Notes: generated by a model from the sequence alone, not told the origin. Counted from the stretch's first letter, positions 26,173 through 39,450 are shown. The stretch: 64,000 nt of DNA from Phycisphaerales bacterium (GCA_019744815.1 JAIEUA010000003.1:248001-312000); one strand, 5' to 3'. Numbers and translations: made by a program.

Positions 26173-26265
26173 CGAAGGCCACGGAGAACGTTCAAGCGCT
26201 CATGGCCGCCCCGCCTTGCGCAGCTTCGGACGCGCCCATCGCTGCGTTGCGCTCTTGCCGCGGCC

Positions 26266-26715
26266 TCACACCCAGACCTGGACGATCAGGTTCGGCTCCC
26301 GCAACTTTCCGGTCCATTCACCGACGGTCGCGGTCGAGAACTTCACCTCGTGGTCCGGGTGGGCGTCGAGCCACTCGTTGATCTGCTTGTCGAGGAACTC
26401 CAGCGATTCGCCCGTGAGCTTGGCGTGGAAGCTCTTGACGTGCGTCGCGCCGACGCCGGTCTTGTTGGTCCCGCGCTTCCACGAGTCCTCGGTGCGGCCG
26501 ATGGAGTTTGATTTCTCGAACGCCTGGATCTTCGGCTTCACCTCGGGCCCGTCGGGCAGGTGCCCGGTCGACGACCCCGGCGCGATCGGCGCCGCTGCCG
26601 GTGCAGGCGCAGGCTGCATGCCCTGACCCGGGCGAAAGACGTTGGTGTTCTGTCCGATCGGCGGCAGGCCCTCGGGCGAGCGTTGTGGTCCGGCGAAAAT
26701 TGTTCCACGGTCCAT
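26266..26715 (-). CDS. small conserved hypothetical protein
   Basis: 149 aa. The ATG at 26715 is preceded by AGGGG; a GTG at 26739 is weaker. The first ~65 residues are Pro/Ala-rich and probably disordered. The last ~60 form a compact alpha/beta domain (VKSFHAKLTGESLEFLDKQINEWLD, then HPDHEVKFSTATVGEW and a final IVQVWV strand). I have the impression of similar short C-terminal domains in other planctomycetes but know no function. It is convergent with the phosphatase gene. Confidence 0.7.
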   Translation of the reverse strand: MDRGTIFAGPQRSPEGLPPIGQNTNVFRPGQGMQPAPAPAAAPIAPGSSTGHLPDGPEVKPKIQAFEKSNSIGRTEDSWKRGTNKTGVGATHVKSFHAKLTGESLEFLDKQINEWLDAHPDHEVKFSTATVGEWTGKLREPNLIVQVWV

Positions 26716-26793
26716 GGCAAACCCCTGAGTTGATGACACCGCACCCGGCGCGACCGCGGCACGCCCGCGTCCGCCTCCCCGATCCCCTAGGAG

Positions 26794-27234
26794 CTATTCC
26801 AGCCTACCACGACCGGCGAACCGCCACAACCCGCCGGAAATCAGGCTCGCGGACCAGGTCGAAACGGACCGGCGCAGACCGGGGGACGAGGGGGGCTCAG
26901 AAACCCGGAGCGTGAGTCCGGTCGGAGATTCGGAGAACGAGTCCAGCAGCAGAGTCGCGACATGGCGGACGCTACCGCGGTTGTTCGAAATCGGGCCCTC
27001 GTAGTCGAGATACACGCGGCGATGCTCAGGCAGCCGCTCCGCATCGAACGCCGCTTCACGCCCGTCCTCGAGCAGCAGCGACAAGCCCACCGGCGCGCGA
27101 AACGTCACCAAAGGCCCGCCATCGCGCTCGATCAAGAAATCGATGTGGGTCGCACCATGACCCTCGTGCAAAAGCAGCACCACGCGGCGTGAAGTGGAAG
27201 GGGTCGCCTGCACGCGGGAGCGTATTCGGGGCAC
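26794..27234 (-). CDS. small LigD 3'-phosphoesterase-like protein
   Basis: About 146 aa from a GTG at 27234; a TTG at 27267 would add 11 residues. The core (RRVVLLLHEGHGATHIDFLIERDGG, then LPEHRRVYLDYEGPISNNRGSVRHV) resembles the DNA polymerase/ligase N-terminal (3'-phosphoesterase) domain of LigD in its small stand-alone form. In that family HxD and the later R/Y residues line the active site; here the His-x-Asp pair is HID. It may trim 3' phosphates or ribonucleotides at breaks, but no Ku or ligase gene is near. The start and activity are uncertain. Confidence 0.55.
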   Translation of the reverse strand: MPRIRSRVQATPSTSRRVVLLLHEGHGATHIDFLIERDGGPLVTFRAPVGLSLLLEDGREAAFDAERLPEHRRVYLDYEGPISNNRGSVRHVATLLLDSFSESPTGLTLRVSEPPSSPGLRRSVSTWSASLISGGLWRFAGRGRLE

Positions 27235-27486
27235 TGCAGAGTGTGAAAGTGGGGGAGCAAGCCCCAATGTCCGGGCACGGGGGGCGGGGGGCTTTCCCGC
27301 CGCATCGTCCCCTCACCCCTCAGAACTGGCACCTTTCCCCTGACTCGTTTCCGCTCGCTTCTTCCCCCTCTCCTCCTACCATTCGCCCGCTCCCGGCGGC
27401 ACCCGATCAAGGGAATGTTCGGGTCCGGGCGCGACGCGGCTTAGCCGCGGGTTCTTCCGTCACTTCCACGCACACAAGGTGTCGCG

Positions 27487-30400
27487 ATGAGCGCCACAGG
27501 CCACCATCAACCGCACTGTTCACCCCGCTCGCTCCAGCTTTCGCCCGACGCGAACTCGCTCAACGGCTGGCAGGGTGAGTACCTCGACGCCCAGTACCAA
27601 CAGTACAAGGCCGATCCCAACTCGGTTCCCGCGGACCTCAAGTCCTTCTTCATGGGCTTTGACCTCGCCGGCGGCACGGGCTTGGGAGGGCTGCAGGAGC
27701 CCGCCGCCGGGTCGATGGTCATCAGCCAGGGGGCTCGCGTCCCCATGACCGGCGAGGCCTCGCGGTTTCAGGCCGCGGTCGACGCACTGGTCTCGGCGTA
27801 CCGCAAGCTCGGGCATCTGGGGGCGAATCTCGATCCGTTCGGGCGTCCGCCGCCGCGTCCGGAATCGCTCTCGCTCTCCTTCCACGGCCTCTCCGACGCC
27901 GACCGTTCACAGCGCGTCGACATCTCGCTGACGGGCGTCGAAGGTTCACAGACGACGCTCGGCGAACTGGTCGACCACCTCGAGGCGACCTATTGCCGCA
28001 CGGTGGGCATCGAGTTCCTGCACATCCACGACGCCCGCGAGCGCGAGTGGTTCCTGCACAAGTTCGAGGCCGTCCGCGGCACGCGCGAACCGGCCAAGGA
28101 CGAAAAGCTCCGCATCCTCGACCTGCTCAGCAAGTCCGAGGGCTTCGAGCGCTTCATCCAGAAGCGCTATCCGACCGACAAGCGCTTCAGCCTGGAGGGC
28201 GCCGAGTCGCTCATCCCCATGCTTGATCGCCTGCTCGAGCACGCCACGACTGTCGGCGTCGAAGAGGTCGTGATCGGCATGGCCCACCGCGGCCGCCTCA
28301 ACGTTCTCAACACCATCATGGGGAAGTCCTACCAGCAGATCTTCACCGAGTTCGAGGACAACTGGGACGAGGGATTCGCCGACGGCGGCGGCGACGTGAA
28401 GTACCACCGCGGCTACAGCGGCGAGCGGAAGTTCCGCAACGGCCGCAGCCTCCATCTCGCGATGGCGAGCAACCCCAGCCACCTCGAGAGCGTGAACCCG
28501 GTGGTCGAGGGCCGCACCCGCGCTAAGCAGCGCCTCCGTGGCGACACCGAGCGCCGGCGCGTGATCCCGCTGCTCATCCACGGCGATGCCGCCGTCGCCG
28601 GGCAGGGCATGGTCGCGGAGTGCCTGAACTTCAGCCAGCTCGAGGGCTACACCACCGGCGGCACGGTGCACATTGTCATCAACAACCTCATCGGGTTCAC
28701 CACGATCCCCGAGGACTCGCGCTCCAGCCGCTACTGCACCGACGTGGCGAAGATGATCGACGCTCCCGTGTTCCACGTGAACGCCGAGGACCCCGACGCG
28801 CTGTTGACCGTCGCCGAACTGGCGATCGAGTACCGCCAGGTCTTCCGCAAGGACGTCTTCATCGATCTGGTCTGCTACCGCAAGTACGGCCACAACGAGC
28901 AGGACGAGCAGAGCTTCACCCAGCCGACGCTCGCGTCGCTCATCAAGGCCAAGAAGAGCATCCTCACCGAGTACGCTGAGGAGATGCAGGCCGAGGGCGT
29001 CGTGAGCGCCGAGGACTTCAAGGCGCTGTCCGCCCAGCTCGAATCCGAGCTCGACGCGGCCCAGGCCGCGGCGAAACGCAAGGCCCACGACCCGACGATC
29101 GACGCCGGTTCGGCGCGCTGGAAGGGCATGGGTGCCGACTACGTGCACGACCCGGTGAAGACGGGCGTGAGCACGGACCTGCTCGCCGAGGTCTGTAGCG
29201 CGCTCGGCCGCGTGCCCGAAGGCTTCAACGTCAACCCCAAGCTCAAGTCGCTCTTGGAAGGCCGCGCGAACCTGCCCATCAAGGGCGTGATCTCGTACGC
29301 CGATGCCGAGATCCTCGCCTTCGGCACGCTGCTGCTGGAGGGTCATCCGGTGCGACTGTCCGGTCAGGACTGCCGCCGCGGCACGTTCACGCAGCGCCAC
29401 GCGGTGCTCCGCGACGCCGTCACCGGTCAGGCGTACACCCCGCTCAACAACATGCGTGAGATCGGCGAGCCCGGGAAGGGCAAGGAGATCGGCACGCCCG
29501 GCCCGGATGGCAAGCCCCTCCAGGCCAAGTTCTGCGTCTACGACAGCCCGCTGTCGGAAGTCAGCGTGATGGGCTTCGACTACGGCTACTCGCTGGCTGA
29601 CCCGAACATGCTCGTCTGCTGGGAAGGCCAGTTCGGCGACTTCGTGAACGGCGCTCAGGTCATCATCGATCAGTACCTGTGCAGCAGCGAGCAGAAGTGG
29701 GACCGCTGGTCGGGCCTGGTGCTGCTCCTGCCGCACGGCTACGAGGGCGCAGGCCCCGAGCACTCCTCGGGACGCCTCGAGCGATTCCTCCAGTCGTGCG
29801 CCGACGACAACATGCAGGTGATCAACCCGAGCACCGGCGCGCAAATCTTCCACGCGCTGCGTCGTCAGGTGCGCCGCAACTTCCGCAAGCCGCTGATCGT
29901 GATGAGCCCCAAGAGCCTGCTCCGCAAGGAGACCAGCCGGGTCGAGGAGCTTGTCAACGGGCGGTTCCAGGAAGTGATCGACGACCCGCGCTTCGCGCCC
30001 ACGGTTGGCGTGAAGACCGAGAGCTCGAGTAAGTTCCTCGACAGGAAGGGCGTCAAGAACGTGCTTCTGTGCTCGGGCAAGCTGTACTGGGAGCTCGCCG
30101 AGCGCCGCGACGAACTGGCGAAGAACGACGTTGCAATCGTGCGGCTCGAGCAGTTCTATCCGCTCAACGCCGCGGCGCTCAAGGGCGTGCTCGACTCGTA
30201 CCCCAAGTCCGCCAAGCGGACCTGGGTGCAGGAAGAGCCGCGGAACATGGGTGCGTACCTCTTCGTCCGCGACGCCGTGCAGGCGACGCTCGGCTTCGAT
30301 CTGCCCTACATCGGCCGCCCCGCGAGCGCGAGCCCGGCGGTGGGCAGCAAGCACGTGCACAAGCACGAGCAGGAGGACATCCTGGAGGCGGCAGTGGGGA

Positions 30401-30495
30401 AGGCCCCGCCGAAGAAGGATGCCAAGGACGCACCAAAGGCCGAGCCCAAGCCCGCAGCAAAGAGCGAGTCGAAGGCGGTTTCGGGGAAGCGGTAG
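27487..30495 (+). CDS. sucA: 2-oxoglutarate dehydrogenase E1 component
   Basis: 1002 aa, usual size about 930. Thiamine-diphosphate enzyme decarboxylating 2-oxoglutarate and passing the succinyl group to SucB. The N-terminal LNGWQGEYLDAQYQQYKADPNSV matches the E1o start motif for E2 binding. The core shows GMAHRGRLNVL, LAMASNPSHLESVNPVVEG and GDAAVAGQGMVAECLNFSQLEGY, and later GFDYGYSLADPNMLV and the EQFYPLN transketolase C-domain motif. The C-terminal ~40 residues are a Lys/Ala/Pro-rich extension that is unusual for E1o and may add contacts. sucB follows after 72 nt. Confidence 0.97.
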   Translation: MSATGHHQPHCSPRSLQLSPDANSLNGWQGEYLDAQYQQYKADPNSVPADLKSFFMGFDLAGGTGLGGLQEPAAGSMVISQGARVPMTGEASRFQAAVDALVSAYRKLGHLGANLDPFGRPPPRPESLSLSFHGLSDADRSQRVDISLTGVEGSQTTLGELVDHLEATYCRTVGIEFLHIHDAREREWFLHKFEAVRGTREPAKDEKLRILDLLSKSEGFERFIQKRYPTDKRFSLEGAESLIPMLDRLLEHATTVGVEEVVIGMAHRGRLNVLNTIMGKSYQQIFTEFEDNWDEGFADGGGDVKYHRGYSGERKFRNGRSLHLAMASNPSHLESVNPVVEGRTRAKQRLRGDTERRRVIPLLIHGDAAVAGQGMVAECLNFSQLEGYTTGGTVHIVINNLIGFTTIPEDSRSSRYCTDVAKMIDAPVFHVNAEDPDALLTVAELAIEYRQVFRKDVFIDLVCYRKYGHNEQDEQSFTQPTLASLIKAKKSILTEYAEEMQAEGVVSAEDFKALSAQLESELDAAQAAAKRKAHDPTIDAGSARWKGMGADYVHDPVKTGVSTDLLAEVCSALGRVPEGFNVNPKLKSLLEGRANLPIKGVISYADAEILAFGTLLLEGHPVRLSGQDCRRGTFTQRHAVLRDAVTGQAYTPLNNMREIGEPGKGKEIGTPGPDGKPLQAKFCVYDSPLSEVSVMGFDYGYSLADPNMLVCWEGQFGDFVNGAQVIIDQYLCSSEQKWDRWSGLVLLLPHGYEGAGPEHSSGRLERFLQSCADDNMQVINPSTGAQIFHALRRQVRRNFRKPLIVMSPKSLLRKETSRVEELVNGRFQEVIDDPRFAPTVGVKTESSSKFLDRKGVKNVLLCSGKLYWELAERRDELAKNDVAIVRLEQFYPLNAAALKGVLDSYPKSAKRTWVQEEPRNMGAYLFVRDAVQATLGFDLPYIGRPASASPAVGSKHVHKHEQEDILEAAVGKAPPKKDAKDAPKAEPKPAAKSESKAVSGKR

Positions 30496-30567
30496 GCCGT
30501 ACCCGTACAGGCTCCGTTACTTCCGCAAGACTTCCGGCGTTTTCGAGCCGATAACACCCGGACAACC

Positions 30568-31869
30568 ATGCCCACCAACATCACCATCCCGAGCATCGCC
30601 GAGTCGATCACCACCGGCGTCCTCTCCAAGTGGCACAAGAAAGACGGCGACTTCGTCAACCGTGACGAGGAGCTGCTCGACCTCGAGACCGACAAGGTCA
30701 CCATGCCCATCCTCGCTCCCGAGGCCGGCGTCTTGAAGCGGATGGCCGGCGAGGGCGACACGGTGAACGTGGGTCAGGTCGTCGGCGCGATCGAGGCCGG
30801 CGCTGCCCCGAGCAAGCCCGCTGCGCCGGCTCCGACGCCCGCGCCCGCTGCGGCTCCCGCCGCGAAGCCCGCTCAGCCGGCACCAGCGCCGTCTGCGCCC
30901 AAGCCCGCGACTGTTCCCGTGGTCGCACCCGCAGCCGCTGCCACCGAAGTCCACGCCACGCCCCTCGCCAAGAAGCTCGCGGAGGAGCACAACGTCGATC
31001 TCTCACGAGTCGTCGCCACCGGCGGCGGCGGCCGCATCCGCGAGCAGGACGTGCTTGCGTTTGTCCAGGCCCGCAACTCGGGCGTGGCCGCGGGCGCTCC
31101 CGCCAGCAACGGCGCGGCACGCGTTTCGGCGCCCGCCGGCCCGGCCCCTTCGGGCGCCACCCGCGAGAAGATGACACCCATCCGCCAGCGCATCGCGCAG
31201 CGCCTGGTGCAGGCTCAGCACACCGCCGCCATGCTCACCACCTTCAACGAGGTGGACATGGGCGAGGTGATGGCCCTCCGCAAGACCTACAAGGAAGACT
31301 TCGAGAAGAAGCACGGCGTGGGCCTCGGGTTCATGGGCTTCTTCGTCAAGGCCGCCGTGTCGGCGCTCAAGGCCTTCCCGCTCGTGAATGCCTCGATCGT
31401 CGAAGAGGGCGGCGCTCTCATGATCGAGAAGCACGCCTCGTGCGACATCGCCGTTGCGGTCAGCACGCCCAAGGGCCTCGTGGTCCCCGTGCTCCGCAAC
31501 TGTGAGAGCCGCAGCGTCGCCCAGGTCGAGGCCGGCATCAAGGACCTCGCCACCCGCGGCCGCGACGGCAAGCTCGGCCTCGACGAGATGCAGGGAGGCA
31601 CGTTCACCATAACCAACGGCGGCGTCTTCGGCAGCCTCATGAGCACGCCGATCCTGAACTCGCCGCAATCCGCCATCCTCGGCATGCACGCGATCAAGAA
31701 CCGCCCGGTCGAATACCCCGCCGCCAGCGGCCAGATCGCGATCCGCCCGATGATGTACCTCGCACTCTCCTACGACCACCGCATCATCGACGGTGCGGAG
31801 GCCGTGCAGTTCCTGGTGCGCATCAAGCAGTGCATCGAGGACCCGCAGCGGCTGTTGCTCGAGGTGTGA
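30568..31869 (+). CDS. sucB: dihydrolipoyl succinyltransferase (E2)
   Basis: 433 aa. Residues 1-75 form one lipoyl domain with Lys43 in [11 protein letters not shown]. An Ala/Pro-rich hinge follows, then the peripheral-subunit-binding domain ([31 protein letters not shown]) and a second Ala-rich linker. The catalytic domain has the usual N-terminus ([30 protein letters not shown]) and the active-site motif [12 protein letters not shown] near the C-terminus. It transfers succinyl groups to CoA. sucA is directly upstream; no lpd gene is in the window. A strong hairpin with a T-run follows. Confidence 0.97.
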   Translation: MPTNITIPSIAESITTGVLSKWHKKDGDFVNRDEELLDLETDKVTMPILAPEAGVLKRMAGEGDTVNVGQVVGAIEAGAAPSKPAAPAPTPAPAAAPAAKPAQPAPAPSAPKPATVPVVAPAAAATEVHATPLAKKLAEEHNVDLSRVVATGGGGRIREQDVLAFVQARNSGVAAGAPASNGAARVSAPAGPAPSGATREKMTPIRQRIAQRLVQAQHTAAMLTTFNEVDMGEVMALRKTYKEDFEKKHGVGLGFMGFFVKAAVSALKAFPLVNASIVEEGGALMIEKHASCDIAVAVSTPKGLVVPVLRNCESRSVAQVEAGIKDLATRGRDGKLGLDEMQGGTFTITNGGVFGSLMSTPILNSPQSAILGMHAIKNRPVEYPAASGQIAIRPMMYLALSYDHRIIDGAEAVQFLVRIKQCIEDPQRLLLEV

Positions 31870-31903
31870 GCAGGGGATCAGGTTCTCGCGAACAAGCACC
31901 AGT

Positions 31904-31934
31904 GGGACCGGCCTCCGGCCGGTCCTTTTCTTTT
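31904..31934 (+). terminator. intrinsic terminator of sucAB, made from a repeat copy
   Basis: A perfect 9-bp stem (GGACCGGCC at 31905-31913, loop TCC, GGCCGGTCC at 31917-31925) is followed by TTTTCTTTT, 36 nt after the sucB stop. The hairpin is part of the same repeat that occurs twice inside sdaA, identical over 25 nt (31900-31924). Confidence 0.85.
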
Positions 31935-32487
31935 GGTCAAGCCAATCGGAACCGACGACCACGCGGCTTTCTTCCGCCCGCCGGGCGAAAGTCAGCACCA
32001 TTGCGGCATCACGAGCACCTGTGGCCGTCCTCTCAGGACCAAGCCCTCACGAGCGGATCGGAAGTCAGGACCAAAGGGTGGGAGCCTGATGTGAATGCAG
32101 GGCATGAGAGCAGCCCGCGCCCGCCCGCCCGCCTCCTGCTCCAACCTTCGCCCTCCGGTCACAGCCCTCCTTCGAAGCGCTCCAACCCCTGTGCTCGGAT
32201 GGCCGGAGCCGTGGGGCTTTGCTCGCTCCCTGCCACTTCGGCAGCGGGTCTCCGCTCCGTGCCTTGGCTGTGACAACCACGCGGCGCCCTAGCCCGTCTT
32301 TCGGCCGCTGCACCCCTTCCAAATCCCCAAAGCCGTGGGTGCTGGGCACGAGAGGCCGGCGTCAAGTGCGATCCATCATCTCTGCTTCTGGCACGCCCCT
32401 TGCCCTCGCCCTGTCGCGGCATCATTGCCGCGCTGCCGGATTTTCCTCACAGCTACCAAACCCGTTCATCTCATTTCGGAGAGACCG
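31935..32487. other. long leader region of groEL1
   Basis: About 550 nt with no convincing gene. Short frames here have no family features. TCAGGACCAA occurs twice, near 32033 and 32066. A perfect hairpin (CGCGGCA, loop TCAT, TGCCGCG) lies at 32415-32432, about 55 nt before the groEL1 ATG. No CIRCE element (TTAGCACTC...GAGTGCTAA) is present, so HrcA control is not indicated. Confidence 0.5.
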
Positions 32488-34224
<1,737 letters not shown>

Positions 34225-34256
34225 GCAACAGGTGATCGCGATGGCGCGTCGGTGTG

Positions 34257-34925
34257 ATGGACCAACTCCTCCACATCTTCAAAGACCTCCCCGGGTTCCT
34301 GGATCAGTTCATCCAGGCGCACGGCACGGGGGTCTACGCGCTGCTCTTCGCGATCGTCTTCTGCGAGACCGGTCTCGTCGTCACGCCCTTCCTGCCCGGC
34401 GATTCGCTGCTCTTCACGGTGGGCGCGGTGGCGGCACGCGGGTCGATGAACCCGTTCGTCGCGGCCGCGGTGCTCTTCACGGCCGCGGTGCTGGGCAACA
34501 CCAGCAACTACTGGATCGGGCGCTTCATCGGGCCCAGAGTCTTCTCTCGCGAGGGCGGCGGCTCGCTGCTCGAACGCCTGCTCAACAAAAAGCACCTCAA
34601 TCGCGCCCACGAGTTCTACGAACGCTACGGCGGCAAGGCCGTGGTGCTCGGCCAGTTCGTCCCGATCGTCCGCACCTTCTGCCCCTTCGTCGCCGGGGCG
34701 GGTGCCATGAACTTCCCCCGCTTCATCGCCTTCAACATCGGCGGCGCGATCCTCTGGGTCGGCATCTGCACCAGCATCGGCTACTTCTTTGGCAACATCG
34801 ATTGGGTGAAGAAGCACTTCGAGATGGTGGTGGTCGCCATCATCGTGATCAGCCTGATTCCCGTCGCGGTCGAGTTCATCCTCGCCAAGCGTCGGGAAAA
34901 GGCCGCGGAGGCGCCCACGGCGTAA
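34257..34925 (+). CDS. DedA-family membrane protein
   Basis: 222 aa from the ATG at 34257 (a GTG one codon earlier is possible). The DedA/SNARE-associated domain is clear: FCETGLVVTPFLPGDSLLF near the N-terminus, NTSNYWIGRFIG, and the later FYERYGGKAVVLGQFVPIVRTFCPFVAGAGAMNFPRF with its conserved Arg and Gly. Several TM segments and re-entrant loops are visible. DedA proteins are inner-membrane lipid (undecaprenyl phosphate or phospholipid) transporters/scramblases. It starts 32 nt after groEL1 and ends 5 nt before the HIT gene. Confidence 0.93.
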   Translation: MDQLLHIFKDLPGFLDQFIQAHGTGVYALLFAIVFCETGLVVTPFLPGDSLLFTVGAVAARGSMNPFVAAAVLFTAAVLGNTSNYWIGRFIGPRVFSREGGGSLLERLLNKKHLNRAHEFYERYGGKAVVLGQFVPIVRTFCPFVAGAGAMNFPRFIAFNIGGAILWVGICTSIGYFFGNIDWVKKHFEMVVVAIIVISLIPVAVEFILAKRREKAAEAPTA

Positions 34926-34930
34926 CTCCT

Positions 34931-35407
34931 ATGGCCACCCACCAGACCAACTGCGACATCTGCAACCGCCTCGCGGCCATCCGCGAGGGGAAGCATCCGT
35001 CCGTGATCGCCGAGCTCGACACCGGCTTCGCGGTTCTGGGAGACTCGCAGTTCTTCCGCGGCTATTCGCTTCTTCTCTGCAAGACCCCGGCGACCGAGCT
35101 CGACGAACTCCCCAAGCCCACCCGCGTTCGCTTCCTCGAAGAGATGAGCCAGCTCGCCGAGGCGGTTCGCAAGGCCACTGGCGCGTTCAAGCTCAATTAC
35201 GAGTCGCTCGGCAACCTGGTGCATCACCTCCACTGGCACGTCTTCCCGCGCCGCGAGAGCGACCCGGATCCGAAGGCACCGGTGTGGGGCCAGATGCCCA
35301 AGCCCGGCAGCGACGCCGACACCCAGTCCAAGTTCAACCCGGAGCGTGACCGGGGATTGCTCGAGTCCATCCGCGCGGAGCTTCACGCGATCCGCGCCCG
35401 TGCGTAG
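34931..35407 (+). CDS. HIT-family hydrolase
   Basis: 158 aa. The histidine triad is H99-L-H101-W-H103 within NLVHHLHWHVFPR. A CxxC pair (Cys8, Cys11) at the N-terminus is common in HIT proteins that bind zinc. The fold pattern (FAVLGDSQFFRGYSLLLCK, then KLNYESLGN) fits the branch that cleaves nucleotide-phosphate bonds such as AMP-lysine or Ap4A; the substrate is not determined. It is 5 nt downstream of dedA. Confidence 0.9.
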   Translation: MATHQTNCDICNRLAAIREGKHPSVIAELDTGFAVLGDSQFFRGYSLLLCKTPATELDELPKPTRVRFLEEMSQLAEAVRKATGAFKLNYESLGNLVHHLHWHVFPRRESDPDPKAPVWGQMPKPGSDADTQSKFNPERDRGLLESIRAELHAIRARA

Positions 35408-35422
35408 TTTCGATCGTTACCA

Positions 35423-35442
35423 CACGGACGCACGCGTCCGTG
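35423..35442. promoter_or_regulatory. hairpin in the groES leader
   Basis: CACGGACGC and its exact complement GCGTCCGTG are separated by only two bases, giving in practice an 8-bp stem with a 4-nt loop, about 43-62 nt before the groES ATG. It may end the HIT transcript or control groESL. A GTCCACGA direct repeat and a GAAGGAGA ribosome site follow. No CIRCE is seen. Confidence 0.45.
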
Positions 35443-35484
35443 CAAACCAAGTCCACGATTTAGTCCACGAGAAGGAGATTTGAA

Positions 35485-35775
35485 ATGGCCGTGAAACCCC
35501 TCGAAGACCGCGTGCTCGTCAAGCCCATCGAGGCCGAGACCAAGACCGCCTCGGGCATCTACCTCCCCGAAGCCTCCAAGGAAAAGCCGGTCAAGGGCGA
35601 GGTCATCGCCACCGGCCCCGGCAAGCGCCTCGAGAACGGCAAGCGGGCCGAGATGAGCGTCTCCAAGGGCGACACCGTCGTCTACGGCAAGTACGCGGGC
35701 ACCGAAGTCGAGATCAAGGGCGTGAAGCACCTCATCCTCCGCGAGAGCGAGCTGCTCGGCGTGATCGAGGGCTGA
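35485..35775 (+). CDS. groES: co-chaperonin GroES
   Basis: 96 aa, the normal size. It starts AVKPLEDRVLVKPIEAETKTASGIYLPE, with the mobile loop at about residues 18-30, and ends in the usual ILRESELLGVIEG. It forms the heptameric lid of GroEL. An excellent GAAGGAGA site precedes the ATG. groEL2 follows after a 111-nt gap that holds two inverted octamer arrays. Confidence 0.97.
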   Translation: MAVKPLEDRVLVKPIEAETKTASGIYLPEASKEKPVKGEVIATGPGKRLENGKRAEMSVSKGDTVVYGKYAGTEVEIKGVKHLILRESELLGVIEG

Positions 35776-35777
35776 TC

Positions 35778-35817
35778 AAATCGCCAAATGGCCAGACCTC
35801 CAAATGGCCAGATGGGA
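35778..35817. repeat. octamer array, left arm of the groES-groEL2 gap
   Basis: Five consecutive 8-nt units (AAATCGCC, AAATGGCC, AGACCTCC, AAATGGCC, AGATGGGA), starting 2 nt after the groES stop. About three quarters of the positions over 33 nt pair with the right arm at 35838-35877. Confidence 0.85.
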
Positions 35818-35837
35818 AGACGCGCAGATAGCACAAG

Positions 35838-35877
35838 TTTGGCCATGTGGCCCTTTGGCACTTTGGCCCTTTGAGAG
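35838..35877. repeat. octamer array, right arm of the groES-groEL2 gap
   Basis: Five consecutive 8-nt units (TTTGGCCA, TGTGGCCC, TTTGGCAC, TTTGGCCC, TTTGAGAG), ending 9 nt before the groEL2 ATG. It is an imperfect inverted copy of the left arm and of the same family as the array at 45798-45837. Confidence 0.85.
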
Positions 35878-35886
35878 AAACCAACC

Positions 35887-37509
35887 ATGGCAACCAAGCA
35901 ACTGATTTTCTCCGACTCGGCCCTCGTCGAGATGAAAAAGGGCGTCGACGCCCTGGCCGACGCGGTGAAGTGCACGATGGGCCCCTCGGGTCGCCACGTC
36001 GTCATCGAGAAGACCTACGGCGGACCCCACGTCACCAAGGACGGCGTCTCCGTCTCCAAGGAGATCTCGCTCCCCGCGCCGTTCCAGTCGATGGGCGCGA
36101 AGATGGTGAACGAGGTCGCCAAGAAGACCGCCGACAAAGCCGGCGACGGCACCACCGCCGCCACCGTGCTCGCCCAGGCCATCTTCACCGAAGGTCTGCG
36201 CCACGTCACCGCCGGCGCCAACCCCGTCCTGCTGCAGCGCGGCATCAACAACGCCGCCCACGCCGCCGCCGACTACATCGACTCCATCGCCATCAAGTGC
36301 AAGGGTCGTGAGGACTACAAGAAGATCGCCACCGTCTCGGCCAATCACGACGCCAGCGTCGGCGACCTGATCGCCGAGGCCATCGACCGCGTCGGCGCCG
36401 AGGGCGTTGTCGAGGTCGAGGAAGGCAAGAGCGCGACCACCACGCTCGACTATGTCGAGGGCATGCAGTTCGACAAGGGCTACCTCTCGCCCTACTTCAT
36501 GACCGATCCCAAGACCGGCGAGTGCGTGCTCGAGGACGCGTACATCCTCATCTACGAGAAGAAGATCAGCAACCTGCCCGATCTGCTCCCGCTGCTCAAC
36601 AAGACCGTCGCCACCGGCAAGCCGATCCTGCTCATCGCCGAGGAGGTCGAGAACGAGGCCCTCGCGACGCTGGTCGTCAATCGTCTCCGCGGCACGCTGA
36701 AGATCGCCGCCGTCAAGGCCCCGGGCTTCGGTGATCGTCGCAAGGCCATGCTCGGCGACATCGCCGTGCTGACCGGCGGCACGTTCATCGCCGAGGACCT
36801 CGGCCGCTCGCTCGAGAGCGTCGAGCTCAACGAACTGGGCCGCGCCAAGAAGATCGTCATCACCAAGGACGACACGACGATCATCGAGGGTGCGGGCAAG
36901 AAGTCCGACATCCAGGCCCGTGCCGCTCAGATCAAGAGCCAGCACGACAAGTCCACCAGCGACTACGACCGCGAGAAGCTGATGGAGCGACTCGCCAAGC
37001 TCACCAGCGGCGTGGCCATCATCAACGTCGGCGGCGCCACCGAGATCGCGATGAAGTCCACCAAGGACCTCGTCGACGACGCCCTGCACGCCACCCGCGC
37101 CGCGGCCAAGGAGGGCTACGTGCCCGGCGGCGGCGTCGCGCTGCTCCGTGCTCAGGACGCGATCCTCAAGGGCGCGTCCAAGGCCAAGGGCGATGAGAAG
37201 ATCGGCTTCGACATCGTCGCCAAGGCGGTCGAGGCCTGCGCGATGCAGATCGCCGAGAACGCCGGCTTCGATGGCGACCTCGTCGTCGAGAAGGTCAAGG
37301 AAGGCGGCAAGGGCGGCGCCTCGTTCGGCTTCAACGCCGCCACCGGCGAGTACACCGACCTAGTCAAGGCCGGCATCATCGACCCCGCCCTCGTCGCGAA
37401 GACCGCGCTCATCAACGCGGCCAGCGTCGCGGGCCTGATGCTCACCACGGACGTGCTGATCACCGACCTCAAGGAAGACACGGCCGTCGAAACCGGCGCG
37501 ACGGCTTGA
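35887..37509 (+). CDS. groEL: chaperonin GroEL, copy 2 (groES-linked, no GGM tail)
   Basis: 540 aa. All core features are present: [13 protein letters not shown] (ATP site), [24 protein letters not shown] and [10 protein letters not shown]. It differs in many positions from copy 1 and ends [14 protein letters not shown], without Gly-Gly-Met repeats. Loss of that tail usually marks a divergent paralogue with altered clients or assembly, yet this is the copy beside groES. Unlike copy 1 it lacks a clear Shine-Dalgarno site; the octamer array ends 9 nt upstream. Confidence 0.96.
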   Translation: MATKQLIFSDSALVEMKKGVDALADAVKCTMGPSGRHVVIEKTYGGPHVTKDGVSVSKEISLPAPFQSMGAKMVNEVAKKTADKAGDGTTAATVLAQAIFTEGLRHVTAGANPVLLQRGINNAAHAAADYIDSIAIKCKGREDYKKIATVSANHDASVGDLIAEAIDRVGAEGVVEVEEGKSATTTLDYVEGMQFDKGYLSPYFMTDPKTGECVLEDAYILIYEKKISNLPDLLPLLNKTVATGKPILLIAEEVENEALATLVVNRLRGTLKIAAVKAPGFGDRRKAMLGDIAVLTGGTFIAEDLGRSLESVELNELGRAKKIVITKDDTTIIEGAGKKSDIQARAAQIKSQHDKSTSDYDREKLMERLAKLTSGVAIINVGGATEIAMKSTKDLVDDALHATRAAAKEGYVPGGGVALLRAQDAILKGASKAKGDEKIGFDIVAKAVEACAMQIAENAGFDGDLVVEKVKEGGKGGASFGFNAATGEYTDLVKAGIIDPALVAKTALINAASVAGLMLTTDVLITDLKEDTAVETGATA

Positions 37510-37514
37510 GTGTT

Positions 37515-37542
37515 AGGCACTGGGCACTAGGCACTTGGCACT
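37515..37542. repeat. heptamer array (NGGCACT) after groEL2
   Basis: Four exact 7-nt units of the form NGGCACT (N = A, G, A, T), starting 5 nt after the groEL2 stop. A GCACTAGTGC palindrome follows directly. The 28-nt array differs by two bases from the array at 54109-54136 behind a pilB gene. Confidence 0.9.
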
Positions 37543-37572
37543 AGTGCAGCACACAAACTTCCGAGCCCGGTC

Positions 37573-39404
<1,832 letters not shown>

Positions 39405-39450
39405 GTCTTTGTCCGGAGCAATCAACGGCACACGAAAGCACGAGCGACCC

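Noticed and set aside
27946..30366. 806-codon open frame antisense to sucA
   Set aside because: A complement artefact of GC-rich third positions; composition (Val/Leu/Glu/His/Ala) has no domain pattern, while sucA is beyond doubt.
35408..35484. CIRCE element before groES
   Set aside because: Only an unrelated hairpin and a GTCCACGA direct repeat are present; the CIRCE consensus is absent.
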